Shown piece after piece: positions 53,060-61,705 of a stretch of 64,000 bases of DNA; the first letter of the stretch is position 1; the number at the start of each line of letters is the position of its first letter. The stretch is from CAVPXC01 sp963709505 (GTDB taxonomy: Bacteria; Chloroflexota; Anaerolineae; JAAEKA01), in assembly GCA_963709505.1 (NCBI GenBank), contig CAVPXC010000019.1, forward strand, positions 62,001-126,000, read 5' to 3'. The notes under the pieces were generated by a model, which saw only the letters and a list, made by a program, of their open reading frames with translations, ran no database searches and was not told the DNA's origin. The position numbers and the translations under genes are program-made.

Positions 53060-54576
53060 GATTCGATGCCGTTTTGCTGTCGAGCGAAGGCCGATCGCTT
53101 GACCGAACGACCAGCGCCCAGGTGCCCAGAAGTATCGCAAGCAGGATCGCCGCCCGGCCAGAGTTGATCCAGGGCATGGGTTGAAACAGGCAGATCGTGA
53201 GCGAAGCCACCCACGGCGCAAGCTGGGGGACGAGATCGCGCCCGCCGCGCATCCAGCTTTGGAGAGCCACGACGATCGGCGCGATCCCCAGCCAGAGCCA
53301 GAGCAAGCCACCCAATCCCCCCATCTCGGCGGTGACCAGCAGCGGCACGTTGTGCACTACCCGTGCCGTGCGATCGATTGACTGGGCGCTGGCCAGGTAG
53401 TTGCCAAAACCGACACCGGTCCACGGGTGATCGCCGATTAGAGTCCAGGCGATCCGCACGTCGCGCAGGCGCTCGGTCAAGGAGCGCGCCTCGATCGCCG
53501 TGTTCAGGTTAAAAAAGCGGGTCGCTAGCTGCCGGCTGTAGAGTACGAGAAAGGCAGCGCCGGCCGCGATCGGCACGAGCACCCAAGGTGCGCGGCGGGC
53601 GATCGATTGGACCGACTGGAGAGATGCATCGGAGCGCAATGCAGGTGTCTTTCTCCAGAATCCAAAGGGCCCAGACCGCCAAACCCACGCCAAATGCCAA
53701 CCAGGCGGCGCGCGACACCGACGCCAGCAAGCCCAAGACACCCACACCGAAAACCCCAAAAAGTAGCGCGCGACGAAGACCCCGGTACTGCTGGAGGTCC
53801 AACAAAAGCAAGAGCATCAACAGGGTCAGCAGCGTCGCCATCCAGTTAGGGTGGGCGGTAAGCCCATACGCTCGCAACCAACGCTGGCCTGCATCCGTCA
53901 TCAGTACGCTCACGCCGCGCACCTCGGGGTCAAGCGCCAACTCGCCCAAGGCCGTCAGACCGAGGTCATGCTGCAAGATGAACTGGGCTACACCAACCCC
54001 GCCTTGGATGAGTACGATCAACGCCAGCGGCCAGGTGAGCTTCGGTCGCTCGTTGACGATGAAGAGATAGACGAACCAGACAACTCCCAGCATCAGTAGC
54101 TGTAAGATCGCGTTGCGCCGCAGCAGTCCAGCGCCCGATGGTGCACCGGCCAGCGTCTGGCCGAGGAGTGCTGGCAACGCCAGGCTGGCAATGCTCATCA
54201 GGGTCAGGCCGAGAAGTGGCCCGGTGAAGTGGGGCCAGCCCCATTGCCAGCGGCGGCGCCGCTCGGGTTGACGCAACTCCGACAGGCGCAGGACCGACCA
54301 ACTGAGCGCTACAACCACCGCAACCATCGTCAGCGAGCCTATGCTCATTGGGATTAGGTCGACCGTGCGTCGCAGCAGCGTCGGGATCAGCTCGGGCAGG
54401 CGAAGCACCGGCAACCAAGTGAAGGGGCCGATGCGCCAATGGCTGGATAGTGTTGCCAGCGACAGCACAAGAAAGATGGCAAAGAGGACCTGAACGAGCG
54501 ATTGCAGGAACGAAACCTGGCCTCCCGAAGAAAACCGGACTTCTTTCTGATTTGGCGCGGGTAAGGGTTCAGGCAT
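53034..54576 (-). CDS. O-antigen ligase-like membrane protein, frameshifted
   Basis: Start ATG 54576 (MPEPLPAPNQKEVRF), overlapping the upstream GT4 end by eight bases. The first frame runs to about 53630 (…WALWILEKDTCIALR). The sense then moves to the frame with SDASLQSVQSIARRAPWVLV and the loop GDHPWTGVGFGNYLASAQS, RVVHNVPLLVTAEMGG. Together they give about 510 residues with about 11 helices. It is a tandem duplicate of the next gene. Ligase and polymerase cannot be told apart by sequence. Confidence 0.8.
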
Positions 54577-55841
54577 GGTTTGGCTGTTTTCCACCGGAGC
54601 CGGCCGACAATGCAACCGTCCCATAGAGCGTCTCGATGGCTGGCACGGTCTGGCGCAGGCTATAGCGACTGGTTGCCAGGTGATAGGCTGCGAGGCCGGC
54701 TTCAGCCAGCCTCTGCGGTCTGTCCTGAACATAGCCGTCTAACCGCTCGGGCCGGTCTCCGACCGAGCCCCGCCGATTTTCATCCACAGTTGTGCGCCTC
54801 GCGCATGGGCGGCTGTCCAGCAAACGCTCGATCGCATCCGCCAACGCTGTCGCGTTGCCGACCGGCGCCAGTTGCTCGGATGGGAGCAGCTCGGGTAGGA
54901 GGCCGACGGCTGTCCCGACTACCGGGCATCCACAAGCCGCTGCCTCCAACACCACAAGGCTTTGACTTTCGTAGCGCGAGGAGAGCACAAACAGATCGGC
55001 TGCGCGATACCAGTCCGGCAGGCGCTCGTGGGTTACATCGCCGTGGAAAGTGACGCGCTTGGCCAGACCCAGCGCTTGCGCCTCGGTCTCGAGCAGACCG
55101 CGCAGCGGGCCGTCGCCAAGCACGTGCAAGTGTACCCCAGGATGCTGCTCTGCAACAAGCGCCACGGAACGCAAGAGGGTGGATTGGTCCTTGATCGACA
55201 CGAGCGAGGCCACGTGGAGGAGCTTGACCTCTCCGGCCAGACCTGAAAAGCGATACGGAGCCTTGTCCGGCTGTGCCGGGTTAAACTGACGAGTGTCCAC
55301 ACCCAGTGGCAGAACGGCCAGCCGGTCGTGGGCGACATACGGCGCCGCAATCTCCCAAAGCAGCTCAGAGCCGGCCGTGACCGCGCACGCGTGGCGCAGC
55401 GCCTGGCCAGTCAACCAGCGATTTGCGCTGGCCGAGTTGGCCACCGTAGCCGATCTCAGGGAAAGCCACCATCTCGCCGCCGAGCAAGGAGACCACAGCC
55501 GGCACACCAAGCAGCCGGCCGGCGCGGACGGCGAGAAAGCCCGGCTCGTCGGCCCACAGGCCGTGAAGCACCTCGAACGGCGCTTGGCGGTGGGCACGAC
55601 CAAGCGCTGCGATCGCGCGCGTCATCAGAGGCAGGCGGCGGAAGCCAGCGGCTGTGGCGCCGCCCAACGCATGCACGGTGGCGCCGTAGACCTGGTATCT
55701 GCGCCGCTCATGGGGATAGCGCAGGGTCAAAACGTATACGTCGTGGCGGCTCGACAGCTCCCGCACAAGATCAAGCAGGGCTGGGATGCACCAATCGTTT
55801 TCATCGGCGCTGAAGCCAGGGGTGATCAGCCCGATTCTCAC
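54569..55841 (-). CDS. glycosyltransferase family 4, frameshifted, with repeat insertion
   Basis: GTG 55841 begins VRIGLITPGFSADENDWCIP. The first frame covers the acceptor domain to about 55435 (AFPEIGYGG). The sense then continues in a second frame (SANRWLTGQALRHACAVTAG … VASLVSIKDQSTLLRS … VLSSRYESQSLVVLEAAACG). Near the end, about 32 residues (RPCARRTTVDENRRGSVGDR onward) replace a normally short loop between IERLLDS and QRLAEAGL; they are encoded by palindromic repeat DNA at 54728-54826. The start overlaps the small upstream ORF as GTGA. Confidence 0.82.
54728..54826. repeat. palindromic repeat block inserted in frame in a GT4 gene
   Basis: Contains GCTCGG…CCGAGC (54745-54768) and a segment (54776-54820: TTTTCATCCACAG … GCGCATGGGC) whose close relative is intergenic at 63050-63092. 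Length about 96 bases, a multiple of three. Confidence 0.7.
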
Positions 55842-55975
55842 GGCGTATCGATCTCGTGGTGTTTCACATCGAGATCGCTGACGTGCACCACGGTCTGTCC
55901 GGGGCCGCGCGCGCGGTGCTGCAAGAGCGACAGGATCAGCAGACTGAGATAGGGCAGGTGGCGATGCCAGGTCAT
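55838..55975 (-). CDS. small hydrophobic ORF coupled to the glycosyltransferase
   Basis: 45 residues: a single hydrophobic helix (LPYLSLLILSLL) followed by a short polar tail ending DVKHHEIDTP. Its TGA overlaps the GTG of the GT4 gene as GTGA, which supports a real translated ORF. No recognised family and no strong Shine-Dalgarno. It may be a small membrane protein, a leader peptide or the remnant of a larger gene. Confidence 0.4.
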   Translation of the reverse strand: MTWHRHLPYLSLLILSLLQHRARGPGQTVVHVSDLDVKHHEIDTP

Positions 55976-56084
55976 GGCAGATTGTTTTGGAATCGGCACG
56001 CTGCGATGATACCATAAGCAGGGCACAAAAACGAATTGTCACGTCCAGCGCCCGTGTGTTCAGTGGCCTGATCGCGATGGCGAT

Positions 56085-56113
56085 TTGACCAGTCGTTCAA
56101 CTTGTGGCATACT
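56085..56113 (+). promoter_or_regulatory. promoter of the ABC-F leader RNA
   Basis: -35 TTGACC (56085-56090), 17-base spacer, -10 CATACT (56108-56113). The predicted start is near 56120, followed by short ORFs, a structured RNA and a terminator. Confidence 0.72.
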
Positions 56114-56117
56114 TTTG

Positions 56118-56323
56118 ATCCTAGTTGCATGGAGGTATTGATTTCCGATGAAGAGCGTCACAGCGTAAGGTCTGTCCCCGTTTCCCAAGCCTAGGGAAAC
56201 CGCCTTGCTGGCCCGCCGGGCCGGCAGGTTCGTGGCGGGGACCACGCGCCTGATGTGACTGTTCCAAAAGAACGCTAAATCTACTTTTCAACGCCGCGGG
56301 CGCATGCCTGTGGCGTTTTTTTG
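56118..56323 (+). ncRNA. structured leader RNA or small RNA upstream of the ABC-F gene
   Basis: About 205 bases from the promoter start to the T-run. It contains GGAGG (56131-56135) before a six-codon ORF MKSVTA (56148-56168), and an overlapping 21-codon ORF from ATG 56129 (MEVLISDEERHSVRSVPVSQ). Stems: TTTCCC/GGGAAA with a 7-base loop, GCTGGCCC/GGGCCGGC with loop GCC, an enclosing GTCCCCG/CGGGGAC and an outer GTCACA/TGTGAC. It ends with a terminator hairpin and TTTTTTT. No known RNA family is recognised. Confidence 0.55.
56289..56323 (+). terminator. intrinsic terminator of the leader RNA
   Basis: Stem AACGCC-GCGGGC … GCCTGT-GGCGTT (partly mismatched) followed by seven T. It is about 150 bases before the ABC-F start. 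Confidence 0.75.
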
Positions 56324-56330
56324 TTGATGC

Positions 56331-56466
56331 TGAGAGGGATATCACAACGAATGGGGGACAACGAATTCGGAGGGCGGAAACGAATCCTTTCCTTCACAAT
56401 TCTGTATTTCCGCAATTCTGCAATTCCGCATTCGTTGTCCTCCATTCGTTGTGATATCCCTCTCAA
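56331..56466. repeat. long inverted repeat before the ABC-F gene
   Basis: GAGAGGGATATCACAACGAA near 56331 is mirrored by TTCGTTGTGATATCCCTCTC ending at 56466. The inner parts repeat ACAACGAAT and CGCATTCG-like units. It separates the terminator from the ABC-F Shine-Dalgarno. Confidence 0.85.
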
Positions 56467-56476
56467 GGAGGCAAAT

Positions 56477-58106
56477 ATGCTTCAAGTCCGCAACGTAACA
56501 AAATGGTTCGGCGATGTCAGAGTGTTGGACCGAATTAGCTTCACCCTCAACCGCGGCGAGCGGGCCGGGTTGATCGGCCCCAACGGCTCGGGAAAGAGCA
56601 CGCTGCTCAAAATCATCATTGGCGAGCTCGAGTCCGGACCAAGGCAGCGTGCAATTGGCTCCGGCCGGCCTCCGGCTGGGTTATTTGCCGCAGGCTCTCG
56701 AGTTTCCGCCCGACGCCACGGTAGGCGACGTGTTGGCTACGGCCCAGGGAGAGCGAGTTTCCGCCGAGATGCGATTGGCCGCCCTAGCCGAACGCATTGC
56801 CATAGCCAGCAACGGCGAGTTGGCGGAGGTGCTCGCCGAATACGACCGTGCTCTGGCCGAGTTCGACGCCGGCAGTAGCCGCCGCGTAACCGATGCTGCC
56901 GCAGTTCTAGCCGGCCTGGGCCTGGCCGATGTGGAGCAGGCGCGGCCCGTGCGCGGCCTGAGCGGCGGGCAGAAGACACGGCTGGGCCTGGCTCGGCTGC
57001 TTCTGAGCGAGCCCGACCTGATGGTGTTGGACGAGCCGACCAACCATCTGGACATCACGGCGCTGGCTTGGCTGGAGGAACTTCTGAGCGACTATGGCGG
57101 GGCGATCCTGCTCGTCTCCCACGACCGGGCCTTTCTCGACCGCACCATCACCACGGTGTTGGCGTTGGACGATATCACCCATATCCTGCGAGAGTACCCC
57201 GGTGGCTACACCGACTACGCGCTAGCGGTGGATCGCGACCTGCAGAAGCAGTGGGCGGCCTACCAGGAGCAGCAAGAGCGCGTCCAACGGCTCACCGCAT
57301 CGATCCGCAAGCTCTCCGGAAAGGCCCAAAACATCGAGAACGAGACCATTCATTTTTACTACCGCCGGATAGCCAAGGACCTGGCGCGACGGGCCGTGGT
57401 ACAGAAGCGGCGGCTGGAGCGGATGCTGGACAGTGAGGACCTGGTCGAGAAGCCCGGTCTAACCTGGAAGATGAAACTGGAGTTCCCCGACATGCCGCGC
57501 AGCGGGCAGGACGTTTTGACGATCACCGATCTGCGCGCGGGCTACGGGCAGCGGGTAGTGCTCAACCAGGTTAATCTGCACCTGCGTTTTGGCGACCGGA
57601 CCGCGTTGATCGGCCCGAACGGGAGTGGCAAAACTACCTTGTTGCGCTGTATCACCGGCCAGTTGACGCCCTGGGCGGGGGAAGTGCGGCTGGGTCGCGG
57701 GGTGCGACTGGGCTATATGGCGCAGGAGCAAGAAACTTTGGATCTGGCCGCGACGCCGCTGGCGCTGATCCGCGAGGCTGCGCCATTGAACGAGACCGAA
57801 GCGCGCAGCTTTCTGCACTACTTCTTGTTCGCCGGCGACGAGGTCTTCGTACCGGTGGAGCAGCTAAGCTTTGGCGAACGCAGCCGGCTGGCGCTGGCCC
57901 TGCTGGCCGTGCGTGGCTGCAACTTCCTCCTGTTGGACGAGCCGATCAACCACCTGGACATCCCGTCACGCGAGAGCTTCGAGCGAGCGATGGCGCGTTT
58001 CGAAGGCACCGTGTTGGCAGTGGTGCATGATCGCTACTTCATCGAGCGCTTTGCGACCGCGCTGTGGTCAGTTGAGGGAGGGGAAGTGCACGTTTTGGCC
58101 GAATAG
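56477..58106 (+). CDS. ABC-F family ATPase, frameshifted
   Basis: ATG 56477 has AAGGAGG five bases upstream. The first frame carries LQVRNVTKWFGDVRVLD and Walker A GLIGPNGSGKSTLLKII; after about 56640 the sense continues in the frame GPDQGSVQL…RLGYLPQ. Then signature VRGLSGGQKTRLGLARLLL, Walker B LMVLDEPTNHLDI, a linker with a basic coiled region (LARRAVVQKRRLERML), and a second cassette GLIGPNGSGKTTLLRC and LSFGERSRLALALL. No membrane segment. About 540 residues. ABC-F proteins act on the ribosomal E site in translation or antibiotic resistance. The upstream leader suggests induction by attenuation. Confidence 0.9.
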
Positions 58107-58132
58107 AAATCGAATAGAATCCTTGCGAACTT

Positions 58133-58193
58133 GTAACTGCTCACCCGTCATTCCTGTCCCCTTCGGGAGTAGGAATGACGGGTGAGCAGTTAC
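58133..58193. repeat. palindromic hairpin GTAACTGCTCACCCGTC type, copy 2
   Basis: 23-bp perfect arms (58133-58155 and 58171-58193) around a 15-base loop. The outer 17 bp equal the copy at 39887-39941. Located after the ABC-F gene. Confidence 0.9.
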
Positions 58194-58282
58194 GCGAACT
58201 TGACAAAATATGGGCGATCACAGAAAATAAGGCCCTGAGCTTGGAGGGGGGATCCCCCAAGCGCCTGAGGTGCGGAGGAGCT

Positions 58283-58948
58283 ATGTTACAGGAAAACGCC
58301 CGAACTGAACCTGCTAGAGTGATCCGCGTGCTCTTGGCCGACCGGAGGCGGTTGTATTGCGCGGGCTTGCGAAAAGTACTGGGGGACACTGCGGATATCC
58401 AGGTGATTGACGAAGCCTATGACGTTTTCGAGGCCCAGCGGATGGCGGCTGAGATGGCGCCTGACGTGGTTTTGCTTTCTGCGCTTGCGCCGCTTTCCAG
58501 GCTCGGCGAAGCGGTTTCTGACATTCAAACCCACTGCCCCAGGACGGCTGTGCTGGTGCTTGCGCCCAACGACGAACGACTCAACCTGGCGGTATTGTGG
58601 GCGGCCGGTGCGGCGGGTGTGGTGGACGAGGCGGCAGCCCCGGAGAGTTTGGTTGCAGAGATTCGCCGTGCGGATCGAGGGGAGTTGCTTTTCACTAGAG
58701 AACAGCTTTTTTTGGCGCAGCGGCAGGCCGAAGAGATCAGCAATCGTTGGAAAGACCTGACCCACCGCGAGCGCGAGATATTGCGCCTGGTGACCGAAGG
58801 ACGGAGCAATGCATCTGTGTCGCGAGACTTACACATCGCGGAAAAGACGGTCGAGCACCACGTAAGCAGTATCCTGGCCAAGCTAGGCGTATCGACGCGC
58901 GTGGAAGCCGCGTTGTGGGCGATCAAAGCGGAGGTGGTACGTCTTTGA
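58283..58948 (+). CDS. LuxR/NarL-type regulator with degenerate receiver
   Basis: About 221 residues from ATG 58283, with GGAGGAG upstream. Residues 12-130 have a receiver-like fold (IRVLLADRRRLYCAGLRKVL … APDVVLLSALAPLSRL … AGAAGVVDEAAAPESL). The phospho-acceptor Asp of LLDLxMP is replaced by Ser (LLSALAP) and the acidic pair is weakened (LLADRRR). The LuxR helix-turn-helix is intact: LTHREREILRLVTEGRSNAS … AEKTVEHHVSSILAKLGV. It probably works without classical phosphorylation. No partner kinase is adjacent. Downstream are secreted-protein genes it might control. Confidence 0.88.
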   Translation: MLQENARTEPARVIRVLLADRRRLYCAGLRKVLGDTADIQVIDEAYDVFEAQRMAAEMAPDVVLLSALAPLSRLGEAVSDIQTHCPRTAVLVLAPNDERLNLAVLWAAGAAGVVDEAAAPESLVAEIRRADRGELLFTREQLFLAQRQAEEISNRWKDLTHREREILRLVTEGRSNASVSRDLHIAEKTVEHHVSSILAKLGVSTRVEAALWAIKAEVVRL

Positions 58949-59081
58949 ACTAAGGGAAAACACCCAATTCAAAACTAGGGAAAGTCCCGATGACAGCCCG
59001 CCCTGTTTGTGATAAACTCAAGCCTGTTTCCATCACCTCCAAACCCGTTTGGAGGCAAACCTTGCAGAGGGAGGCATCGCC

Positions 59082-59903
59082 ATGAGGCACAAAGTATCGA
59101 GTCTGTTACTTGTGGGCCTGTTGCTCGTCACCGGTACCATGGTGGCGGCGGCACAGGACGAGGAGGCTGGTGAGGCGTTGTGGGCTGAGTACACATCACC
59201 GGCGCTTGGTCTATCGTTCCAGTATCCGGCTGACTGGAAGGTAGAGGCTTCTGATTTCGAGCCGGCCCTGGGTCGCTACGGCTACACCATTACGGTCACG
59301 CCGGCGGCCGATCCGAGCCTGTCCGGCAAGATCGAGATGGTCTATCAAGACTACGAGATCCAACAAGACCAAGATCTGCAGACGTGGGTAGACGAGATGG
59401 TTCGCACCAGCCCCTTCTTTCGATCGCCTCCGGAAATGCAGATCCTAAAGCGGGCAACAAGAACGGAGGCCAACGCGGCCCGATCGGACCTCTTGCACGT
59501 CAGGGCGACCCGCCCTGGCAACCAGTCCGAGGCGATTTGGATGACCCACGGCCGGATTGTCTACGCCTTGACCACCTACATTCAGTCGGATCGGATGAGC
59601 GAAGTGCTGTCACGGATGGCTGAGTCGGTTCGATTCGCTCCGGGCGCTCCTGCTAGCCTCAACGAGATCTATGGCGTCAACCGGGACTGGCCCTCGCTGG
59701 ATGATGCGCTGACAGCCATCAAAGCGATGTGGATGCAGAACGATACGGCCACGCCCTGCGACCTGGCGTGTCAGGATGCCGAAGCCGTCCGCAAAATCGA
59801 GCCAGGCACTCCGCACCCGGGAGGCGTCGACTTTGACGAACAGGAGACCCGCTACAGCGAATGGGTGGAAGCGCGCGCTCGATTCGTCCAGTGGGGAGAC
59901 TAG
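59082..59903 (+). CDS. secreted protein, N-terminal part of an M23 fusion
   Basis: ATG 59082 has GAGGGAGG upstream. Signal peptide VSSLLLVGLLLVTGTMVAAAQ, then a PsbP/DUF-like domain (YTSPALGLSFQYPADWKVEA … GKIEMVYQDYEIQ). The frame ends RFVQWGD with a stop at 59901-59903. The next frame continues in sense without its own start or signal sequence, so this is most likely the N-terminal half of a single protein split by one base near 59895. Exported; the domain's function is unknown. Confidence 0.75.
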   Translation: MRHKVSSLLLVGLLLVTGTMVAAAQDEEAGEALWAEYTSPALGLSFQYPADWKVEASDFEPALGRYGYTITVTPAADPSLSGKIEMVYQDYEIQQDQDLQTWVDEMVRTSPFFRSPPEMQILKRATRTEANAARSDLLHVRATRPGNQSEAIWMTHGRIVYALTTYIQSDRMSEVLSRMAESVRFAPGAPASLNEIYGVNRDWPSLDDALTAIKAMWMQNDTATPCDLACQDAEAVRKIEPGTPHPGGVDFDEQETRYSEWVEARARFVQWGD

Positions 59904-60933
59904 CGGAGACCCCGAAGGCCAGGTGCTCAACTCTCGCAAGGCACTGCCCTCCGATTGGTGGGCGCCGGTGCAGGTCGTGAGGGCGACAAACAAGAACGTA
60001 GACTGCACTTCGCCATGGCACAGTGGCGATAGCGCCATGGCCATTGACATTCAAGGCGTTGGCACGATCACAAGCGTCTACGCCGCCCAGGGTGGCACGG
60101 TTGGCGTATCGGGATGGGACCCCAACGGCTATGGCAACTATGTCGTCGTCAATAGCAGTGCCAATGTGGCAAACGAAGCCCGGACCTATCAGCATCTCTA
60201 TGCCCACCTGAGCCGGCGGGATGTGAGCTCGGGCAATCCGACGAGCCGCGGCACGACGATGCTTGGGCTAACCGGCAGCACCGGCAACTCCACGGGACCT
60301 CACCTGCACTTCCACGTGCGGCTCAACGGAAACCCGGTGGACCTGTCGCCCTTACTCGGTTTCACTCCGACCACGGGATACCCCACCACATCGACGTGCG
60401 GGGTGATCGAGTCACGGGCCAATAGTCCAATCATCATCGAACCGGTGGCGTTTACGCAGCGCTATCAACCCCGCAGCAACCACTATTGGTTTTGCTACAA
60501 TGATCTCAACCGCACAACTGAATGCTACATGTACGGGGTTCCGAACGATCGCTCCGGATGGGATCCACTGGTCCCTCAACAGTCGCCCGAACTGCGCTTT
60601 GCCTCCGTTCATGTTCCTGTCAGCGGCACCTATACGGTTTGGATCTGCGGCTGGGGTGGAAACTACGAGGACGACTCGCTGCACATGGGCTACGCCGATG
60701 CCCTCCAGTCGACCTCGGATCGCATCTCCGGCTTTCACCCCAATCGCTGGGTCTGGTCGAACATCACCATGGATATCGTCGGCGGCGTATACCAGCCGGC
60801 GACGATATCGGCAAGCGAAGGCGATCGGGTCTTCAACGTCTGGATGCGCGAGGACGGCATGCGTATCGACCGCATCTTGCTGACACGTTCGAGCACCTTT
60901 CCGATTGCGACTATCCGCTGTGGAGGATACTGA
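59896..60933 (+). CDS. M23 peptidase domain and C-terminal region (continuation of the preceding frame)
   Basis: Begins in sense as TSGDPEGQVLNSRKALPSDW. It contains M23/LytM zinc-ligand motifs: SPWHSGDSAMAID and GPHLHFHVRLNG, plus ARTYQHLYAHL and GLTGSTGNST. The last ~170 residues form an Asp/Gly-rich beta domain (…GTYTVWICGWGGNYEDDSLH…) resembling a carbohydrate-binding or jelly-roll fold. The usual HxxxD/HxH set is present, so peptidoglycan endopeptidase activity is plausible. It has no start codon or signal peptide of its own. Confidence 0.8.
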   Translation, partial: ETSGDPEGQVLNSRKALPSDWWAPVQVVRATNKNVDCTSPWHSGDSAMAIDIQGVGTITSVYAAQGGTVGVSGWDPNGYGNYVVVNSSANVANEARTYQHLYAHLSRRDVSSGNPTSRGTTMLGLTGSTGNSTGPHLHFHVRLNGNPVDLSPLLGFTPTTGYPTTSTCGVIESRANSPIIIEPVAFTQRYQPRSNHYWFCYNDLNRTTECYMYGVPNDRSGWDPLVPQQSPELRFASVHVPVSGTYTVWICGWGGNYEDDSLHMGYADALQSTSDRISGFHPNRWVWSNITMDIVGGVYQPATISASEGDRVFNVWMREDGMRIDRILLTRSSTFPIATIRCGGY

Positions 60934-60934
60934 T

Positions 60935-61036
60935 TAGTGTCAAGTGTCAGGAGTCAAGTGTCAGGTTGCAGAAGGCGCAAACGTCGACACCTGACACCTG
61001 ACACTCTGTAACTCTGTAACTCTGTAACTCACATCA
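60935..61036. repeat. heptamer repeat GTCAAGT/GTCAGGA with opposed arm, plus CTGTAACT units
   Basis: Left GTGTCAAGTGTCAGGAGTCA, right ACACCTGACACCTGACACTC, then three copies of TCTGTAAC. Same family as 18762-18864. It fills the gap before the lipoprotein gene. Confidence 0.85.
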
Positions 61037-61048
61037 AGGAACCTTGCG

Positions 61049-61600
61049 ATGAAACCCAACCAACTCGTCATCTTGTGCATTGCCATGGCTTTACTCACCG
61101 TCTCGTGCCAGACGCCACCGGCGCAGACTTCGCCTGCTCGGCCACCGGTTGCCGCCACCCCTGGGTCCCAGGCGGCAACGCCTCCTGAAGAGCCAATGCA
61201 GGTCGGCGGCGCCACAGCACAAGCAGCCATGGCGCAGTTTCGTGGTCCCGATGAATGCCAAAGTGGGCCCGAGTTTGAGTTGTCCTATGCGCATGATGAA
61301 TGGAACCTGCTAGACACATTGCTTGTGAATCGCGCCTTTCCGGACTGCACACTGCAGCTCGCAGCGCACGGCCAACAGGTGACCGGGCCGAAGGTCGAAC
61401 AGAGCAAAGACCTCGCCGGCTACTCTTGGCAGATGTCGCAGTTCCCAAACGAGGGGCTGTCGAGCTATTGGCTCGAGGTAGAGGGAGGCTGTTATCTCTT
61501 TGCAGCCCAGTATTCAGCGCAGGCATCTGCCGAGACGATGGACCAGTGCGTGCAGGCAGCCGAGAGTGTGATTAGCAGTTTTCGGCTTGTGGGACAGTAG
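61049..61600 (+). CDS. small lipoprotein of unknown function
   Basis: 183 residues, AAGGAACC upstream. Lipoprotein signal peptide with lipobox LLTVSC at about residues 16-21, a Pro/Ala/Thr-rich linker (PPAQTSPARPPVAATPGSQA), then a compact domain with paired Cys (DECQSGPEFELSY, PDCTLQLAAHGQ, GCYLFAAQYS). Anchored to the outside of the membrane. No family recognised. Part of a run of secreted proteins. Confidence 0.8.
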   Translation: MKPNQLVILCIAMALLTVSCQTPPAQTSPARPPVAATPGSQAATPPEEPMQVGGATAQAAMAQFRGPDECQSGPEFELSYAHDEWNLLDTLLVNRAFPDCTLQLAAHGQQVTGPKVEQSKDLAGYSWQMSQFPNEGLSSYWLEVEGGCYLFAAQYSAQASAETMDQCVQAAESVISSFRLVGQ

Positions 61601-61705
61601 TCCGATCGCAAGATTGAAGAGTTGTATCACCGGTGATCGTGCCTTTCGCCGCCGGCCGGTCGACTCGCGCCGGCCAGACTTTCGCAACGGGAGGAATTCG
61701 AACCT

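Noticed and set aside
56172..56245. tRNA-like fold in the ABC-F leader (7-bp closing stem, GGTTCG, ACCA)
   Set aside because: The anticodon arm cannot be formed with a 5-bp stem and 7-base loop, and the T-arm is wrong; treated as part of a structured leader.
56118..56323. 6S RNA
   Set aside because: Length is similar, but the central bubble and conserved 6S motifs could not be found, and short ORFs plus a downstream ABC-F gene give a better explanation.
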